Source: Fratercula arctica (Eukaryota; Chordata; Aves; Charadriiformes; Alcidae). From it: 64,000 bases of DNA. Each line of letters begins with the position of its first letter. Position 1 is the stretch's first letter. Below are positions 23,956 to 37,133 of the stretch, in pieces. A program made the translations under genes and the position numbers. The stretch is from contig CANTUZ010000001.1 in assembly GCA_947846985.1 (NCBI GenBank), positions 31,396,727 to 31,460,726 on the forward strand. Reading direction: 5' to 3'. Below the pieces are notes generated by a model. That model saw only the letters and a program-made list of their open reading frames with translations. It was not told the DNA's origin and did not search any database.

Positions 23956-25881
23956 TTCGTATTAATATCCAGGTCCTCTCCATTATATAGTTTTTTTCCT
24001 TGGTGGTCCTCAGCAGTGAGCAGTGCTGGGCACCACACTCCCTTTGCTCTTGATTATGGGGACTACACGGTGGAGTTGCCCAGGGAAAAGGCACAAAGGG
24101 AGACATATCTACATCTCCTCGTTGACGTTGTCCACTACGGCGTGTCCCACCTGCATGCTGCTTCAACACAGCCCCATCCGCTTTGTGTGACACCAGTTTC
24201 TGCACCGTTATGCCAGAACTGGCTCAGCTATTTCCTAGTTTCACATAAAATTAAAACGGGGTCCTTATGGCTGGATCCTACTTTTTGCAGGCAGAGACAG
24301 GAATACGAAGGGAGGAGGGAGCGTTCTCTGCAGCCCATCAGCTGTCTCCTGTGCAATATCTCTTTATTGAATAGGAATAAATAGAACAGGGCCCAGATGG
24401 GCTTCTTATGATTGACAGGTGTCAGGATGTGCTTTGTCAGTCAAGTTGCTCCATTTCAATTGAACAACTAAATGGTTCAGGGTTCCACTTATTTTCCCAA
24501 TCTGAAATTCTTACTAAAATCCTGCTAGAAGATATACATTTCGGTATTTAGCATTTTTAACCAGAGCTATTCTCTGTCTCGTAGAAATTCAGCCAGATTC
24601 TCAGTAAATGGTCTGGTGCACAGTTTGGGTTCATCTGTGTGAACAATGTTATCAATGCAAAGTGTATTCACTAACTGCATGGGTATCATTCAGCATTTTT
24701 ATTGCTTCTGCAGGTGATTTAGGAAAAAGAAAAGCAGTTTCAGATTGCACATCTTTCCAAAATCTGCATAAACGAATACACCAAGACAGCTCTGACTGCA
24801 GATTTTTTATGATTGCCACTTTGAGCATAACAACCATTGTAACTTTTCACTTAGACAGAGAAAGACGTCATCTTTGTAAGTGTTACTCAATCCTTATTTA
24901 AAACTGTTTATCTCTAGCTGTATCAACAAACGTGTTCTGTTAGCTGTGTTGGGTTTTTTGATTTTTTTTTAAAATTACCATGCATTATTTCTCTCTTTTG
25001 GAAAAAGTAGTTTTCCAGGTACACAACAGAAAAAATGTTGTCATATATTTATGATGTATCACATCAGAAAGGGTGATCATAGACTCTAACTTTGAGAAAC
25101 TCATTAGGAGATACTCACAAGTAATTGCCCACAAATAGCCAATGGTTTTCCCTGTGCACCACATTCACAAGGACTTTTTTTTTTTTCAGCCTAAATGTCT
25201 GTGTTGTATTTTTGTACATTGCTTTTTTGTTAATTCCTTCCACGAAGTGAACAAAACACTGTAGTTGCAAACTTGAGACAAAGCTGTTTTCTAGGAAGGA
25301 AGCACAGGGATTATCTCTATAGTCTCGGAAGGTCTCTTGCTGTCTATATTCTCCAGTTTGGTGAGACTATGTATGTTTTTGGTAGATTTTGCAAGGTAAA
25401 TAAAATGCTGGCAAAACATCACATCTGTTGTGTTAAGAATTTGTTTCTTCATTCAAGTCTCAAGGCAAAAAAACAAGCAAACATTATTTTTTTCTTGTAT
25501 GCAGCCAGTTCATAGGAACTCCCCTGTGAAAACATGCGCGTATACTTAAGGCTAGAGGATAAATGTTCTCACTCAGAGTCCTAAGAAATAAGTGGTTGTT
25601 GTTCCCACAGCGGGCAGCTGCTGCCTTACAGCTGAGACAGGCTCTGTTGTTCATCAGTTCCCTGCCAGACACATGTACAAAACATCTTCTGTCTCATACC
25701 CTAGGTTTTGTTTTTCTCTAACGATTTGTTTTCGCTTGTTATGTGGTTTTTCTATGGTTCCTTCACCAACGGTGACACAGCTTGCACAATTACTGACATA
25801 TCTCATTTTACTCTCAGTGTCTTTTCAGTTCTGTGTGGAAAGGTAGCAGCTTAATACACATGCTATTTTTTTTTTTTTTTG
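23956..25881. other. unique spacer, no confident gene
   Basis: No gene is recognised. The ORF at 24608-24901 has no recognised domain. A 15-base T run (25866-25880) abuts the next CR1. Confidence 0.55.
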
Positions 25882-26135
25882 CAAAGAGAGAGGCGGACTC
25901 AGTGAACAGAGAGCAAGAAGAAATTCTTTACTGTCAGGGTGGTGAGGCACTGGAATAGGTTGCCCTGAGAAGTTGTGGATGCCCCATCCCTGGAAGTGCT
26001 CAAGGCCAGGCTGGATGGGGCTCTGAGCAGCCTGGTCTAGTGGGAGATGTCCCTGCCCATGGCAGGGGGGTTGGAACTAGATGATCTTTAAGGTCCCTTC
26101 CAACTCGAACCATTCTGTGATTCTATGATTCTGTG
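25882..26135 (+). mobile_element. CR1 LINE short 3' fragment
   Basis: About 250 bp of a + strand CR1: a weak start (about 25882-25911), then AAGAAATTCTTTACTGTCAG, GATGCCCCATCCCTGGAAGT and the 3' UTR. It ends in three octamers, ATTCTGTG, ATTCTATG, ATTCTGTG (26112-26135). No meaningful ORF remains. It lies head-away from the minus copy at 23.6 kb. Confidence 0.93.
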
Positions 26136-27608
26136 AACATGGGTGTGACTGAATTCTTTCACATGATAGTACAAATCAGGCTTTATAATGTGTTCAGCTA
26201 AATTTCGCATTTTCCTCTGGTATTTCTTGATAATTTTCTTCTGGCTCCGGTGTTTCTTGGCATAGCGTCATTCTCCAAAGCATTTTAGTTTTATGTTGAT
26301 GATCACTCACTCATTGCAGGAACAGACAAGCACAATAGCCATAGATGTCATATGCAAAACTGAGTCAGTTATTGAAAAGACATGTACAAAGCTTAAAAGC
26401 TCTTCCTAATTGCAGTGCAGTTCAAGAAAAGCCTCATCCAAAAGCCTTCCTCCTCTTCAAAAAAATACATAAAGTAACAATCAGCAGAGAGTCCTTTGTT
26501 CCTTGTAACTACCACCATACTCAGCTCTAAGTTGACAGGGTCTAGTAATAAAGACAGGTTAATGTCATCTTGCGGTTGGGAAGCCTTTTTGCTATTATAA
26601 ATGAGTAATTAGGTCAGCTCATCCTCAATGTTAAATGTCATCAACTTTCACAAGTTTTCAGAAAAATTGGGTAAAGAGGATGCTAGATCTGTTTAAACTA
26701 TAAGAAAAAATAACGTTAAACCATGGTTTACCTCTCTTTTGGTGAGATAAGTGTTATGCTTCCAAAACTCCACGTGTCTATGCAGCATTTGCCTCTGGCT
26801 GCTCCTCTTTGAGTTATTTCCATGAGCATGTGCAACTTCACCTTTTTTCTTATGTAAAAGAATAGTGATATTCAGGAGTAACCCAGCTATTTTATTTCAT
26901 GGAAAGTGGCTTTTTTTTTTCAACATAGACATTATTATACCAATATTTAACTGTTGTTGATTAGGCTTTTCGTTTTACGTGGGAATTTTTTTTTAAAAAA
27001 ACCACTAATTTTTTTTGAAAGATCAACCCAGATCCACACATTTCAGCTTTCTGAATTGATTGGCTCATTCCACTTTGGTCAATAGAGTGTTTATGTATAT
27101 TTGCATGAGATCCTACAATGCTTCACAAAACTAATAGACCAGACAATTCCATGTTCTCTGAGTCCCTTAGTGATTTTTCTTCTTGGCTGGGCTATTCCTG
27201 CTGGACAAAGCATTTTGTACACATTATTTGACCATCCATAGTACAACGCCATTGGTGATCTAATTTAAAGATGACTTGAAACCTTTAGGAAGAATAAGAG
27301 ACCAAGATGCCTGAATTACAATCTGCATGGAGTTTGCTATAGTTTAAAATGGGCATATAGCCGATAGCAACACGAAACGAGCTGTTTTCACACAGAAAAC
27401 TATATGGAAATAGTGCACTCTGAGAAGAATAAATGCTGTAGAATTCAGTGTAATGCTTCAATATCAAAAATAACTGCCTAAATATCTGAATTTCCTAGGG
27501 GATGAAAATTTTTATGTTTCTATTGACCCTACAAAAGTGCAGGAGCTTGAATGTCAGTTGGGAGAAAAAATTCCAGGGAAAATATATTAAAACCCACAAA
27601 CTATATTT

Positions 27609-27660
27609 TCTGAAACTATATAACTTTCATCAGCTCTGAAACGATATAACTTTCATCAGG
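27609..27660 (+). repeat. 26-bp tandem duplication
   Basis: Copies 27609-27634 and 27635-27660 differ at two positions (T/G after TCTGAAAC, and the last base). Near-identity indicates a recent duplication. Confidence 0.95.
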
Positions 27661-28320
27661 GGTTTTAGGTATATTTGAAAGTGAAACCACTTTTATAGGC
27701 AGCTAATCCAGGCTCAGAGGCCTAGGAGGAAATACCCAATTTTAAAAGTCTTGCTTATTACACTTTATGGTGTTCCAATCTCATGCAAAGCCATGAAGCC
27801 GCCTATAATAACGAGCCACTTTGTTACTCTGAATGTGGTGAGGTTTCTTTCTGAGTTACACGGTACATGGAGCTGCTCAAAGATACCATAGATCAGCCAG
27901 CTGGGATAATTTGCCTGTGTGAATCCTGCCCTAGGACATCCCAAAAATCTTCAGTTCCGTCCTTATTCCTAAATGCTTTTTAGGATGGGCTAGATATCGT
28001 ACATCTGAAATGGGGATGGCAGCAGCACAGCCTGATAATTCTTATCTGTGAGTCCCGTAGTATCACACAAGACTTGACAATAGGTGCCGTATAATGCTGA
28101 GTTTCAATTTTGCCCCAGTTCAGCGAAATATAGGGAAAATGTACAGACCGAAGAGCATGTTGAAGATTAGGCAGGTGTTTGAAAAGTTTTGCAGAAATGG
28201 GGCTTGCAAAGTTGCCGCCAGTCGCAGTCCTGTTTAACAGTGAGAAGAGCTTTGCAGTAAACAAGTGAGCGTATTCATCATACTGTATTTAAAATGTAAG
28301 TTTTCCTTTAAGCTGGCAGT

Positions 28321-28370
28321 GTTGATTAACAAACCACAATATTTTATGGCTCATTAATCGCAGGTAAACA
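28321..28370. promoter_or_regulatory. candidate enhancer core (motif cluster)
   Basis: Within 50 bp there are GTTGATTAAC (homeodomain/HNF1-like, 28321-28330), AACCACA (RUNX core on the minus strand, 28332-28338), TTTTATGG (HOX/CDX-like, 28342-28349), CATTAATC (homeodomain, 28352-28359) and GTAAACA (forkhead, 28364-28370). The motifs are visible; function is inference. Confidence 0.3.
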
Positions 28371-30319
28371 AGTTCCTTATACAAATAACAACCCTTTAAT
28401 CCTTTGCCCCAAACAAACCTCCTCTGAGATGATAAAATACTTTAAATAACTGAGTTGTTACTTTTCATCTCTGTGCGCCAGTGGGGATCTAGAGCAAACT
28501 CAACAAGCGTATGGTGTTTTCCAGATGACCAACAGTCAACGTTGTGTGCAAGTTCACTTTCCTGAGGATTCCAACCAGTTTTGCAGGCTTGGGGGTGCGG
28601 GTATATGCTGCAGAACTTCTGGCTGTGCAGCTCCATGAAAGCTGAATGCCAGAGCTGTGTCTTTCTCTCTTAACACTGATGGTACTTGGGAAAATGGAGT
28701 CCAGACAGGTGAATCATAAATTTCCAAAAAGTAAGATATAAGTAGTAGGAAAATAGCCTTTTCTCTCAGATTCTTTAAAAAGAAAAAAAAAAAAGAAAAG
28801 AGGTTTTATTTTCTAATATTTTATTCACAAAGGTTTAACATTTATCTGCTGCTGGTATGTCACTAATTAAATTCAAAAGAGAAAGATTATTAATCTTTCT
28901 CCCCCACAGTCAGGAACTTTCTATAGGCAGTTTGATACGGTTTTTGGACAGGTATGCAAAATGTGTTCGCTTGCCAGAACGCATACGAGAAGACTCACCT
29001 TCCAGTAACATGGAGGGTTTTTTTCCTCTTTTGTAAGCAAAGGTGACTGTGAAATAGCTTCTGCGCCTTGTTCAAGAAGTCTCTTTGGACAATACACTTG
29101 GATTATTCTTTAAAGATGTTATCCCTCAGCAGAATACGAGACTGCCTAGCACCTGGCTGGGCAGGCAATAATTCCTCTTGCGTCAGCCACAGGGTGAACT
29201 GGAACAGGGTCCTGAAGGGAAAAAGAGACCTGGCCAAATTCTGTAACTTAATGCTGACCTTTGAGACAGACCTTTCTTCCACTTCTGATGGCAGGCAAGG
29301 AGAGTGGGTATCAGATATTGTCCCTGGTTAGCCTTAATTTAACCAGCATGTTAAAATATGGCATGTTCCCACCCCTGTCCCATTCATATATGCAAAGGAA
29401 ATCAGTATCTCATAATCTTCTTCAACCAGAGCCTCTGCCCACCTTTGGAGTTATTTTGTGCCATCCTAAAAGTCCTAAATTAGTGTGATGAGGTGGAAAC
29501 CCGTAGCACTGTAACTGTGATTCACCTCACACTAGCAGCAAACCTCCATCTAGCATAGCAAAAAAAGGACTTTCAGTGACTAGAAGAGCAACACTCCTTG
29601 GATTTGAACTGAAAATCTAGATAAGGAAAATATCCTATTGCCATTAGGAGGCAACAGCAATACATCAGGCAGACCATTCCAAACCAGGAGCAGATTATGA
29701 AGACTGCGCTGGATACCTCTAAGCAGTAATGCTTTCTTCAAGCTCAGCACCAGCTTGAAGCAGAAGCACAGAAGTGGCGGGATGAGCATCAGGACTGCAG
29801 CGTGTTGCTCTGACTCTTGCCTCCTAGCCCATTCCTGGCAGGCTGATGGAAAGCCCAAAGAGGCAATTAAGCAACATGAGTGGGATGTAAATGGAAACTT
29901 TGTGAAGAGATATGTTGGCACATATGTGTAGCACAGAAACAAGGCCCTTGATACATCTTAAAGATGTCTATGCACCAGCTGAAGTTTAGGATTTCTGTCT
30001 TTGCAGATTCCTCAACTAGAAATCAGAAATCAGGGGTATGCTAGGGAGCTAAACACCTCAAACTCATTGAAATTTGGATTTGGACTACATTGAAAATCCA
30101 GAGCCATTACTGCCCAGAACTCCAGATGCTCCACTGGGACCCTGCCAACAGAGCCAAGGATAAAAGACAGCTAAACACCCGACGTGCAAAGGAGTCAAGA
30201 GTTGATATTTGTTTGTCTGCAGCCAAGTGCTTCAGCAGAGGCAGTGCAGGACATGCAGGATCGCTGCAGGACCCATGTCATGCGAAGTTGAGCAAATGTG
30301 CATCTGGCAGGTGTTTACA

Positions 30320-30366
30320 TGTCTCCAAGACATTGAACTGTCTCCAAGCACATGTCTCCAAGCACT
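30320..30366 (+). repeat. three dispersed copies of TGTCTCCAAG
   Basis: TGTCTCCAAG followed by ACA or CAC recurs at 30320, 30339 and 30353. The uneven spacing (19 and 14 bp) suggests a small decayed tandem repeat. Confidence 0.7.
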
Positions 30367-33300
30367 GAACCGATGCCTTGAGCCATACGGGGGCAGCACC
30401 GCTGTACAGTCATGAAGCAGCTCATGCTTCTCGGGTACCCTAGCAGCAAACCAGCACGCTGGAAGCGGGAGAAGGTGCCTTATCACTACATCATCCATGG
30501 CAGATGTGTTTCATCCCATGTGGAGACAAAAACGTTGTTTGAGAAGAAAGCTATGTCTTTCAACACAGCAGGAGATAAAATAAGATGTTAACAGGCCCCT
30601 TACCTCAGCTACCCAGCAACTATAAAAGATTAGATCTTTTCTGAAAATCTTCCTGATAGCAGCACCTGCTGAGATTTGGAAATTCCTGGCTTTTAGCTCA
30701 TTCAAATGCAGACACAGCCTGTTTCTGCTTCCTGATTTACAGTTGCAGTACAAAGGGGCCAATCTCACAGCCTTTAATCATGCACATAATCCTTTTGCTG
30801 CAACTGAGTTTGAATAACAACTTCATAACCAATCCACGGGGGCTAAAATTTAACCTGAAATAAATGCTCAGGGTGGAGACCCCTTGAAGCTTCTTTGCCT
30901 GTTAGACAGAAATGAAGGACCCTCCACAAATAAGTAGAAAATTGTGCAAGTGGAGCATAGCTGCAGGATTTCAGCTAAAACTGTCCTTTGTGATTGACAA
31001 TATAAAGCTTGCTTCCACAAGTGATCTCAGAGTCTCACAGCAGTGAGCTGCTAGATATACAGATGCCTGAACACTACTTTCCAGCCTGTCTGAAGACAAC
31101 TTTCCAGCTTATGTTACTTAGGAGTTTGGACTACGTGATCACATTTTTCCCTCTGGTCTTAAAAATCTAGGAAATCTGCTTCAGCTAGAAAGTTAATATT
31201 CTTCTGACTGTTTCTTTGTTTGTAAATGTGGCTTGTATATGGCTTGTATTGCACGAAGTGAGAATTGTTTCTATTGTGAACATCACTTTATATTAACAAT
31301 CTGATACAGAAGCCATATGAATGGTATTATAGCATCTCCATCCTTGGGGATACTGAAAACTTTACAGGAGAAGGTCCTGAGCAACCTGCGCATTATTCTG
31401 ATACAAGGGGGTTCAGTTTTGTTTGTATCAACTTCTGTGCCTGGATTAAGCTATTTTTATTTTGCAGGCTGAATACTCTTCCTCACCCCTTCCCCCAAAG
31501 GACCAACGTGCCTGAGCTTAATTTTGTGGATTGAAAATGTTAAGATTTAATTCTTAGAGTCTTCAGTTCTCCCTTGTGGGGTTAGGACTCACTTTCATGA
31601 GTAGACCTATTGAACCAGTCGAACTATCAATGCTTTCTTTCAGCTGCGCATGAACTTCACCTCTGTCCGGGGGATCAGCGCAAATTCCATGTATTCCAAG
31701 TGACTACCTGTGCTTCCAATGTGCATGGCAGAAATACTACAACAAACCTGCAAATGTCTAAGGCAGACGGTCTTACAGGGATGCTGAATGAGACCTGAGA
31801 GGTCTGGTTAGGGGAGATAGACGTGTGTAGCAAAACTCACATAGTTATCCAAGAATCACTACAAAGTAGTCATATCAGTGAACTTTATCTTACAATTCAG
31901 GGAAAGTAAGATTTTTCTGGACATGAATTTTGGTAGTGACCCTGTTAAAGTCAATTAAGCCTGTGTCCATTTCTTAAAATTATTATATCTACCATTTACC
32001 AAAATGTGCTTTAAAGCTAGACTTGCTAATCATTTCAACAACTGCTTTGCAATTTAAAAGTCAATTCAAAACAAATCGCTGTCACATTTTACTACCTACA
32101 TACGCTGATTTAGGCTGGATGCATTCCATAGCCTAAACGCATACTCTGAGTGTATTTAATCTGCTTTCTAATTTCACCTGATATTTTAAGTGTCATGGAA
32201 AGCATCTGGCAAATTATGAGTCAGCATTCTCCTTCTGTATTATACTACAAAAAAATTTAACCCAAGTCAGATGTAAACACTTATGCTTTAGGATCTGCAT
32301 TGCTATGTGATATATATCCCTTGCACACAAAATGAGAAGCCTGATGGCTGAATGGAGCAGCAGTGTGCTCCAGCAAACACATTAGAAACAGATTTTCTCT
32401 GGAGATTTTGTGGGGGTTATAGCACGCTCAAGTTGCTGCCTCTCTGTACAGGATGATGCATTCCCTTTACAAGCAGTTGTTTAGGGCACTGCAGGGGACA
32501 GAGTGAAAATCTTACCCAGCCTTTCCCAATTTCTTGGAGCTAGAGAAAGAAAATGCTGTTTGGGCAAGTTCTCAGACAGTGTGACTCAAATTCACAAAGG
32601 TTTTCATGCATGATCCCCCATATTTTGGTGTATTTGATTTCCCTGTGAATTCTCTCTGCACACCTGCAGAAGTGACCAAAATCTAGCAGTGAATGGGTCA
32701 GGGATTATTATTGCATTGTTTTTGCTTAGTTTCTGATAGTATCGCCTGGTACCAGTTCACTGTCAAACCCCATTATGTTTCTGAGCTGCCTGTGACCTGC
32801 TTCCGTACCTTACCCTCCCAGGGAAGGTGCCGCCTTCCCGTTTGAGGAGCCCTAAACTGCACTCATCCATACCCTGAGCTGTGATTGTTTAACCTTATTT
32901 CTTACTGTTAGAAAAACATAAGGGGAACTTTGACAATGTTGCCTATGAATTCCAGCTTGATCCCTTGTTTGAAAGCAATCCAAAATCTCAGGTGAAAATC
33001 ACAGTCTGATCCTATACCCGCTTCTATCAGGCTTTCACGTCTATCAGAAACTGCCACCAGTCTACCTTTAAGTTGCCCATGAATTGCTCTGCGTGCTTTG
33101 TGAATGTACTGTGAGCTCGTTTGGACTGTGAGGCATGCCAGGTTTCAAGCATGGTCTGAAAAAAAGAAATGGGTATTGTTGCTCCTCACTAAGCTAAGCA
33201 GCGTTGTGTGTTACACGCCAGTCTTCAGACTCGTATTTTCCCCGGGGTGCAACTCATAATTGCTGGTTTCCCTCCTTTGCTGCAGATCCTGGGTGTGACA

Positions 33301-33639
33301 GGTTGGAAAAGCTGAGCCTAGAGGGCTAGAAGATTCTCTTTTTCTACAGAAATTTCAGACTGAGTTGGGCTAGGATGGGAGAGAGGAAGGACACAAAACT
33401 ACCTTTTTTTTTTCAGTGAGAAGAAAGGGGAAATGCAGAAAGAACAACCTATGGAAATCTGGTCCTGGTTTGGAAGGACTTAGTATTTTCTTTTTTTTTC
33501 TGTAGATATTTCTTAGGGAAGCTATTTCTTTTTTAACCTACGTTACTACAGCTACTGAACAACAGTCCTACTACTGTAAGTAGGCTGTTTCAGGAGACAC
33601 AGTGCAAGTGTGAGGAGCTGTCAGCCCAGGGATATGTGA

Positions 33640-33679
33640 GTGCACACACGCATGCGTACATACATGCATACATATATAG
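33640..33679 (+). repeat. purine-pyrimidine alternating microsatellite
   Basis: Imperfect CACA / GCATGCGTACATA / CATATATA alternation. Confidence 0.8.
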
Positions 33680-36463
33680 TGCGGTTGCCTCTTTCATGAG
33701 GTTGTCACGCTTTTCCTTTCACTGTGTTGTAATTCACTTTTTGTCCACGTCTTTATTCATTGTGCCCACCTCTAGAATTGAATGAATAGTACCACACTGA
33801 TGGAGGACTTAAAAAGCCTGTGCCCCACATCAGGCAGGACTTGTGAGTTGAAAAACTCTTGTGAGTTGGAAGGATTTTACCATTATCACTTTGCACTTCT
33901 CCATCACAACATGGGCCAGATGTTTCCTTTTTCAGGAGCAGTCATTAAAACTGTTTAATAAAGGGGTAGAAGGAAAGTGAGGCCACTCAAAGTGCGCAGC
34001 TAAAAAACTCCGCCATAATCATTACTTATTCCCTATAGGGGAAGGATGAGAGAAACATGCTTCGGGGAAAGCAACTCATATAACTGGCAAGATAATTCAT
34101 TCCAAGTTAATCCAGGCATACTACAGAAATATCTCTCTTGTTCCACATAGGTGCCATTCTTGATTTGTGAATACCCAGCACCAGGGACTGGGAAAGCGTC
34201 TCATATTGACTCATGCATTCCTTCATGGGTTATTCATAAATAAGAGGTGCTATCAAATTCTGGCTAACAAAAATGCCTTATGTAAAATTAATAGAAGCAA
34301 AACCCAGAAGGATATGTCTGCATTAACAATCTGTCCCTCAAAAGCAGTCATCTGATAAAGCTTAAAAAATAATGTTCTTCACTACTCGGGGTGCCTGCTA
34401 AGGGGAAGTGCTGGGCACCCACAGGTACGAACTACTAACCTTTCATTCTTTGTTACTGAAGATGGAAGAAACAATACTCCAAGCACTGTGATTCAGAATA
34501 TTTTTTTCCCTGTCTCTATCTCTACTATCTCTAGCATCAGCTACTGAGACATTACAATGTTTGCTTCTTTTTACTTTTACGTGATTTATATTAAAACACT
34601 CAGAATCCCAATGAGCTTTGTCTTATATTAATAATACGGATACTCAGTGCACCTCTGAGCAAAGCTGAGGGAAAGCAGTCGGGGTGAATCAGACTTTGTG
34701 TATTACTAAAACTGGCACATTTATAGGTCAAAGGGAATGGATTTCAAAAGCACAGACCTTCTGTGGGGATCGTCTTGACAGCACCTCTCACTTTTGAAAA
34801 TGAACTCACACCAAAACAAGGTATCTGCTCCAGATACAGGTAGCCCACTGATTATAAAGGGACCCTAATGAGAGCAACCTCTGTGACTGATGTCGGCCTT
34901 CAATACTACTTCTGTGACTGGTCAAAGCTTGTTTACAAAGAAAAGAGCCCCAAACCAGAGACTGGAAAAGGCCCTTTAGAGGATGCTGAGCGCAGGGATC
35001 TCTGGAGTGTGGGAGCCCTTGGCTGCTGTCAAAGTGTTTATCAGGCAAAGAAAGGACACAAACTTAGGTCCTTCACACCCTGAAGAGGTGCCCTCAGCAC
35101 CAGATGAGGGGCAGATCCTCTCTTCTGTAGTTTTGTGAACTGAATTCATGTCCCATCCCTAACTTTGTACGCTGCTTTTACTAAATGCTGGGGAAGATGA
35201 ATACAACGCACAACTTAAAACTCTTTTTCTCTTTGGTTTCATTTAAAACTCCAGGAAGGTTTGGTTGTGAGCTAATGTGTGCACGCATACACACACAGAG
35301 ATTATTTTTTTCATTCTGCAGTTGGGATGAAAAACAAATGATTAAGACAGCTATTGTACATATCATCCCCATAGCTGGTCAAGCTGTGGTTTCTGCAAAG
35401 CATGTGGACTAATTGCAGCTGAGGCAACTAAAGGCCCTGAATGGCCAACATCTGAAGAAGACACTCCAGGTACCATTGTCATGAATTCTTTACCAGGCTG
35501 AACCTGAGTGAAGTTTGTAATCTGCGAGGGTTCCTCCTGGTCTCCATGGCCTTATGTCACTAATAAACTGTGTGAACTACATGAACGGTATTCATAGATG
35601 AGTTAATCCACTGATGGACAAAGGCAAAGGGAGAGCCTTACCAGGGTTATCTCTCTGAAGGTCCCACCTTCCCTTCACCGAGACCTCACAGTGACAACAC
35701 AAATTCCCTTGTGACCGCTGTGCCTGGGACAAAACAGTCAGCCCTCCAAGCCCAGCCCCTGACCCAGCACCAGGTGAATCAGGGGCAAAAACCTACTGGG
35801 GCACCTGTGATCTGTGATGGGCGGCCATAAGTTCTTAACCTGTCTTATAAAAACCCACCAACAATGCTGCCCCACTGAGTAATTGCTGAAGTCAATCAAT
35901 GCCATCAACATTAGTGTCTGCAGCAGCACATTTTTGAGGAGCTGCTGCAGTTTCTTGGGTAGCTGAGTGAGCGATGTGTGCTAACACTGCTCTTCCCTGA
36001 ACTCCAGATGAGCACTTGCCGATAAAACCCCGCTCAGTGCCAGGATGCTGATGATCCCCGCTCCTGCAAATTTTTTTGCTGTGCTGCCATCCCAGGGACA
36101 GCACAGAGCAGGGCTCCCTGTTTCTCGCTGGTGGCCATGGGGAAAGTCTTCCAGACATGACTTGGGGGGGCCGTGGCCATGGCTAACTCCCATCCTGCAG
36201 GAGCTGCTTTCAGTTGAGCTTCTCCCATTAGGTTCCTGCCTGGACCCGCTGTGTTGGCTGTGGAGCGTTTTGCGTGCTCCCAGTTGGTATGGGGAGCAGA
36301 GAGAGACCAGTGGGCACCTGACCGCCGCTGCCAGCTGGTGCTGTCCCACACATCCCACCCATGTTGTTGTACGGCTTTCCTGCCCCTGTTCCAACAGCCA
36401 TGGTGCTTGGATCATCTTCTGCACCTTGTGTTTCCTCAGTGATGAGTCCAAGTGCACTGTAGA

Positions 36464-36497
36464 TCAGATCCAGAGATCCCTGAGATCCAGAGATCCC
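36464..36497 (+). repeat. 17-bp tandem duplication
   Basis: TCAGATCCAGAGATCCC is followed at once by TGAGATCCAGAGATCCC, with one mismatch. Confidence 0.95.
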
Positions 36498-37117
36498 TTA
36501 CGCCATAATATCCCTTGCTTCGTCACATATTTGGCATTTGTACACTCCTAGATTTTGACTGCACCACACTCTGTGTGACCTTCAAACTAAGCTGCAAACC
36601 ACCTAAGGCACCAAGTGCTATCTCTGTTTTATAACATCCTCCAATGGCAAAAAAGGCCAGCTCAAGCCTGACCCAAGTTTTTTTGGCCCCCATGGGAAAA
36701 GTAAACTCATCTGAATCCTATTCTGTGTACCTGGGGTCCAAATTTAATTCCACATCCTGCCTGATCTTACACAACAGTGCAATGGGTCATACCCATCAGT
36801 GAAAAACCAGTATTCTCCGTTAGTTAAAGGAAACATTTGTGCTTCAAAGAAAAAAAAAAAGGGCCTACCTAATATCCACACTAATATATTGGTTTAGCAC
36901 AAGCCTTTCAGAAAAGAGTGCACAGAGCTGTAGAAATGAGAGCTTATTTTTTGGGAAGGTGGGGAAAGTCAAGGGGAAAATTGCCTCATGTCATACATTT
37001 GAATAAAAGCATAATATTTTCAGGGAGTAGAATTTAAAACAGTGCTGTCTTAGCAGCAATGGCACAACACACCAACCACTCCTCTTGACGAATTACGTGT
37101 TGTATCTATTTTTTCAG

Positions 37118-37133
37118 TATATATATATATGTA
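37118..37133. repeat. short (AT)n microsatellite
   Basis: AT dinucleotides of about 16 bp following a T-rich tract. Confidence 0.85.

Noticed and set aside
35835..35860. CTTATAAAAACCC as an LTR TATA box
   Set aside because: No polyadenylation signal, TG...CA ends or repeat similarity could be found around it.
36045..36551. 168-codon + frame and overlapping 158-codon minus frame (35981-36457) as genes
   Set aside because: Both lie in a GC-rich patch where stops are rare. No domain, splice signals or protein-like composition is visible, and antiparallel overlap is typical of chance.
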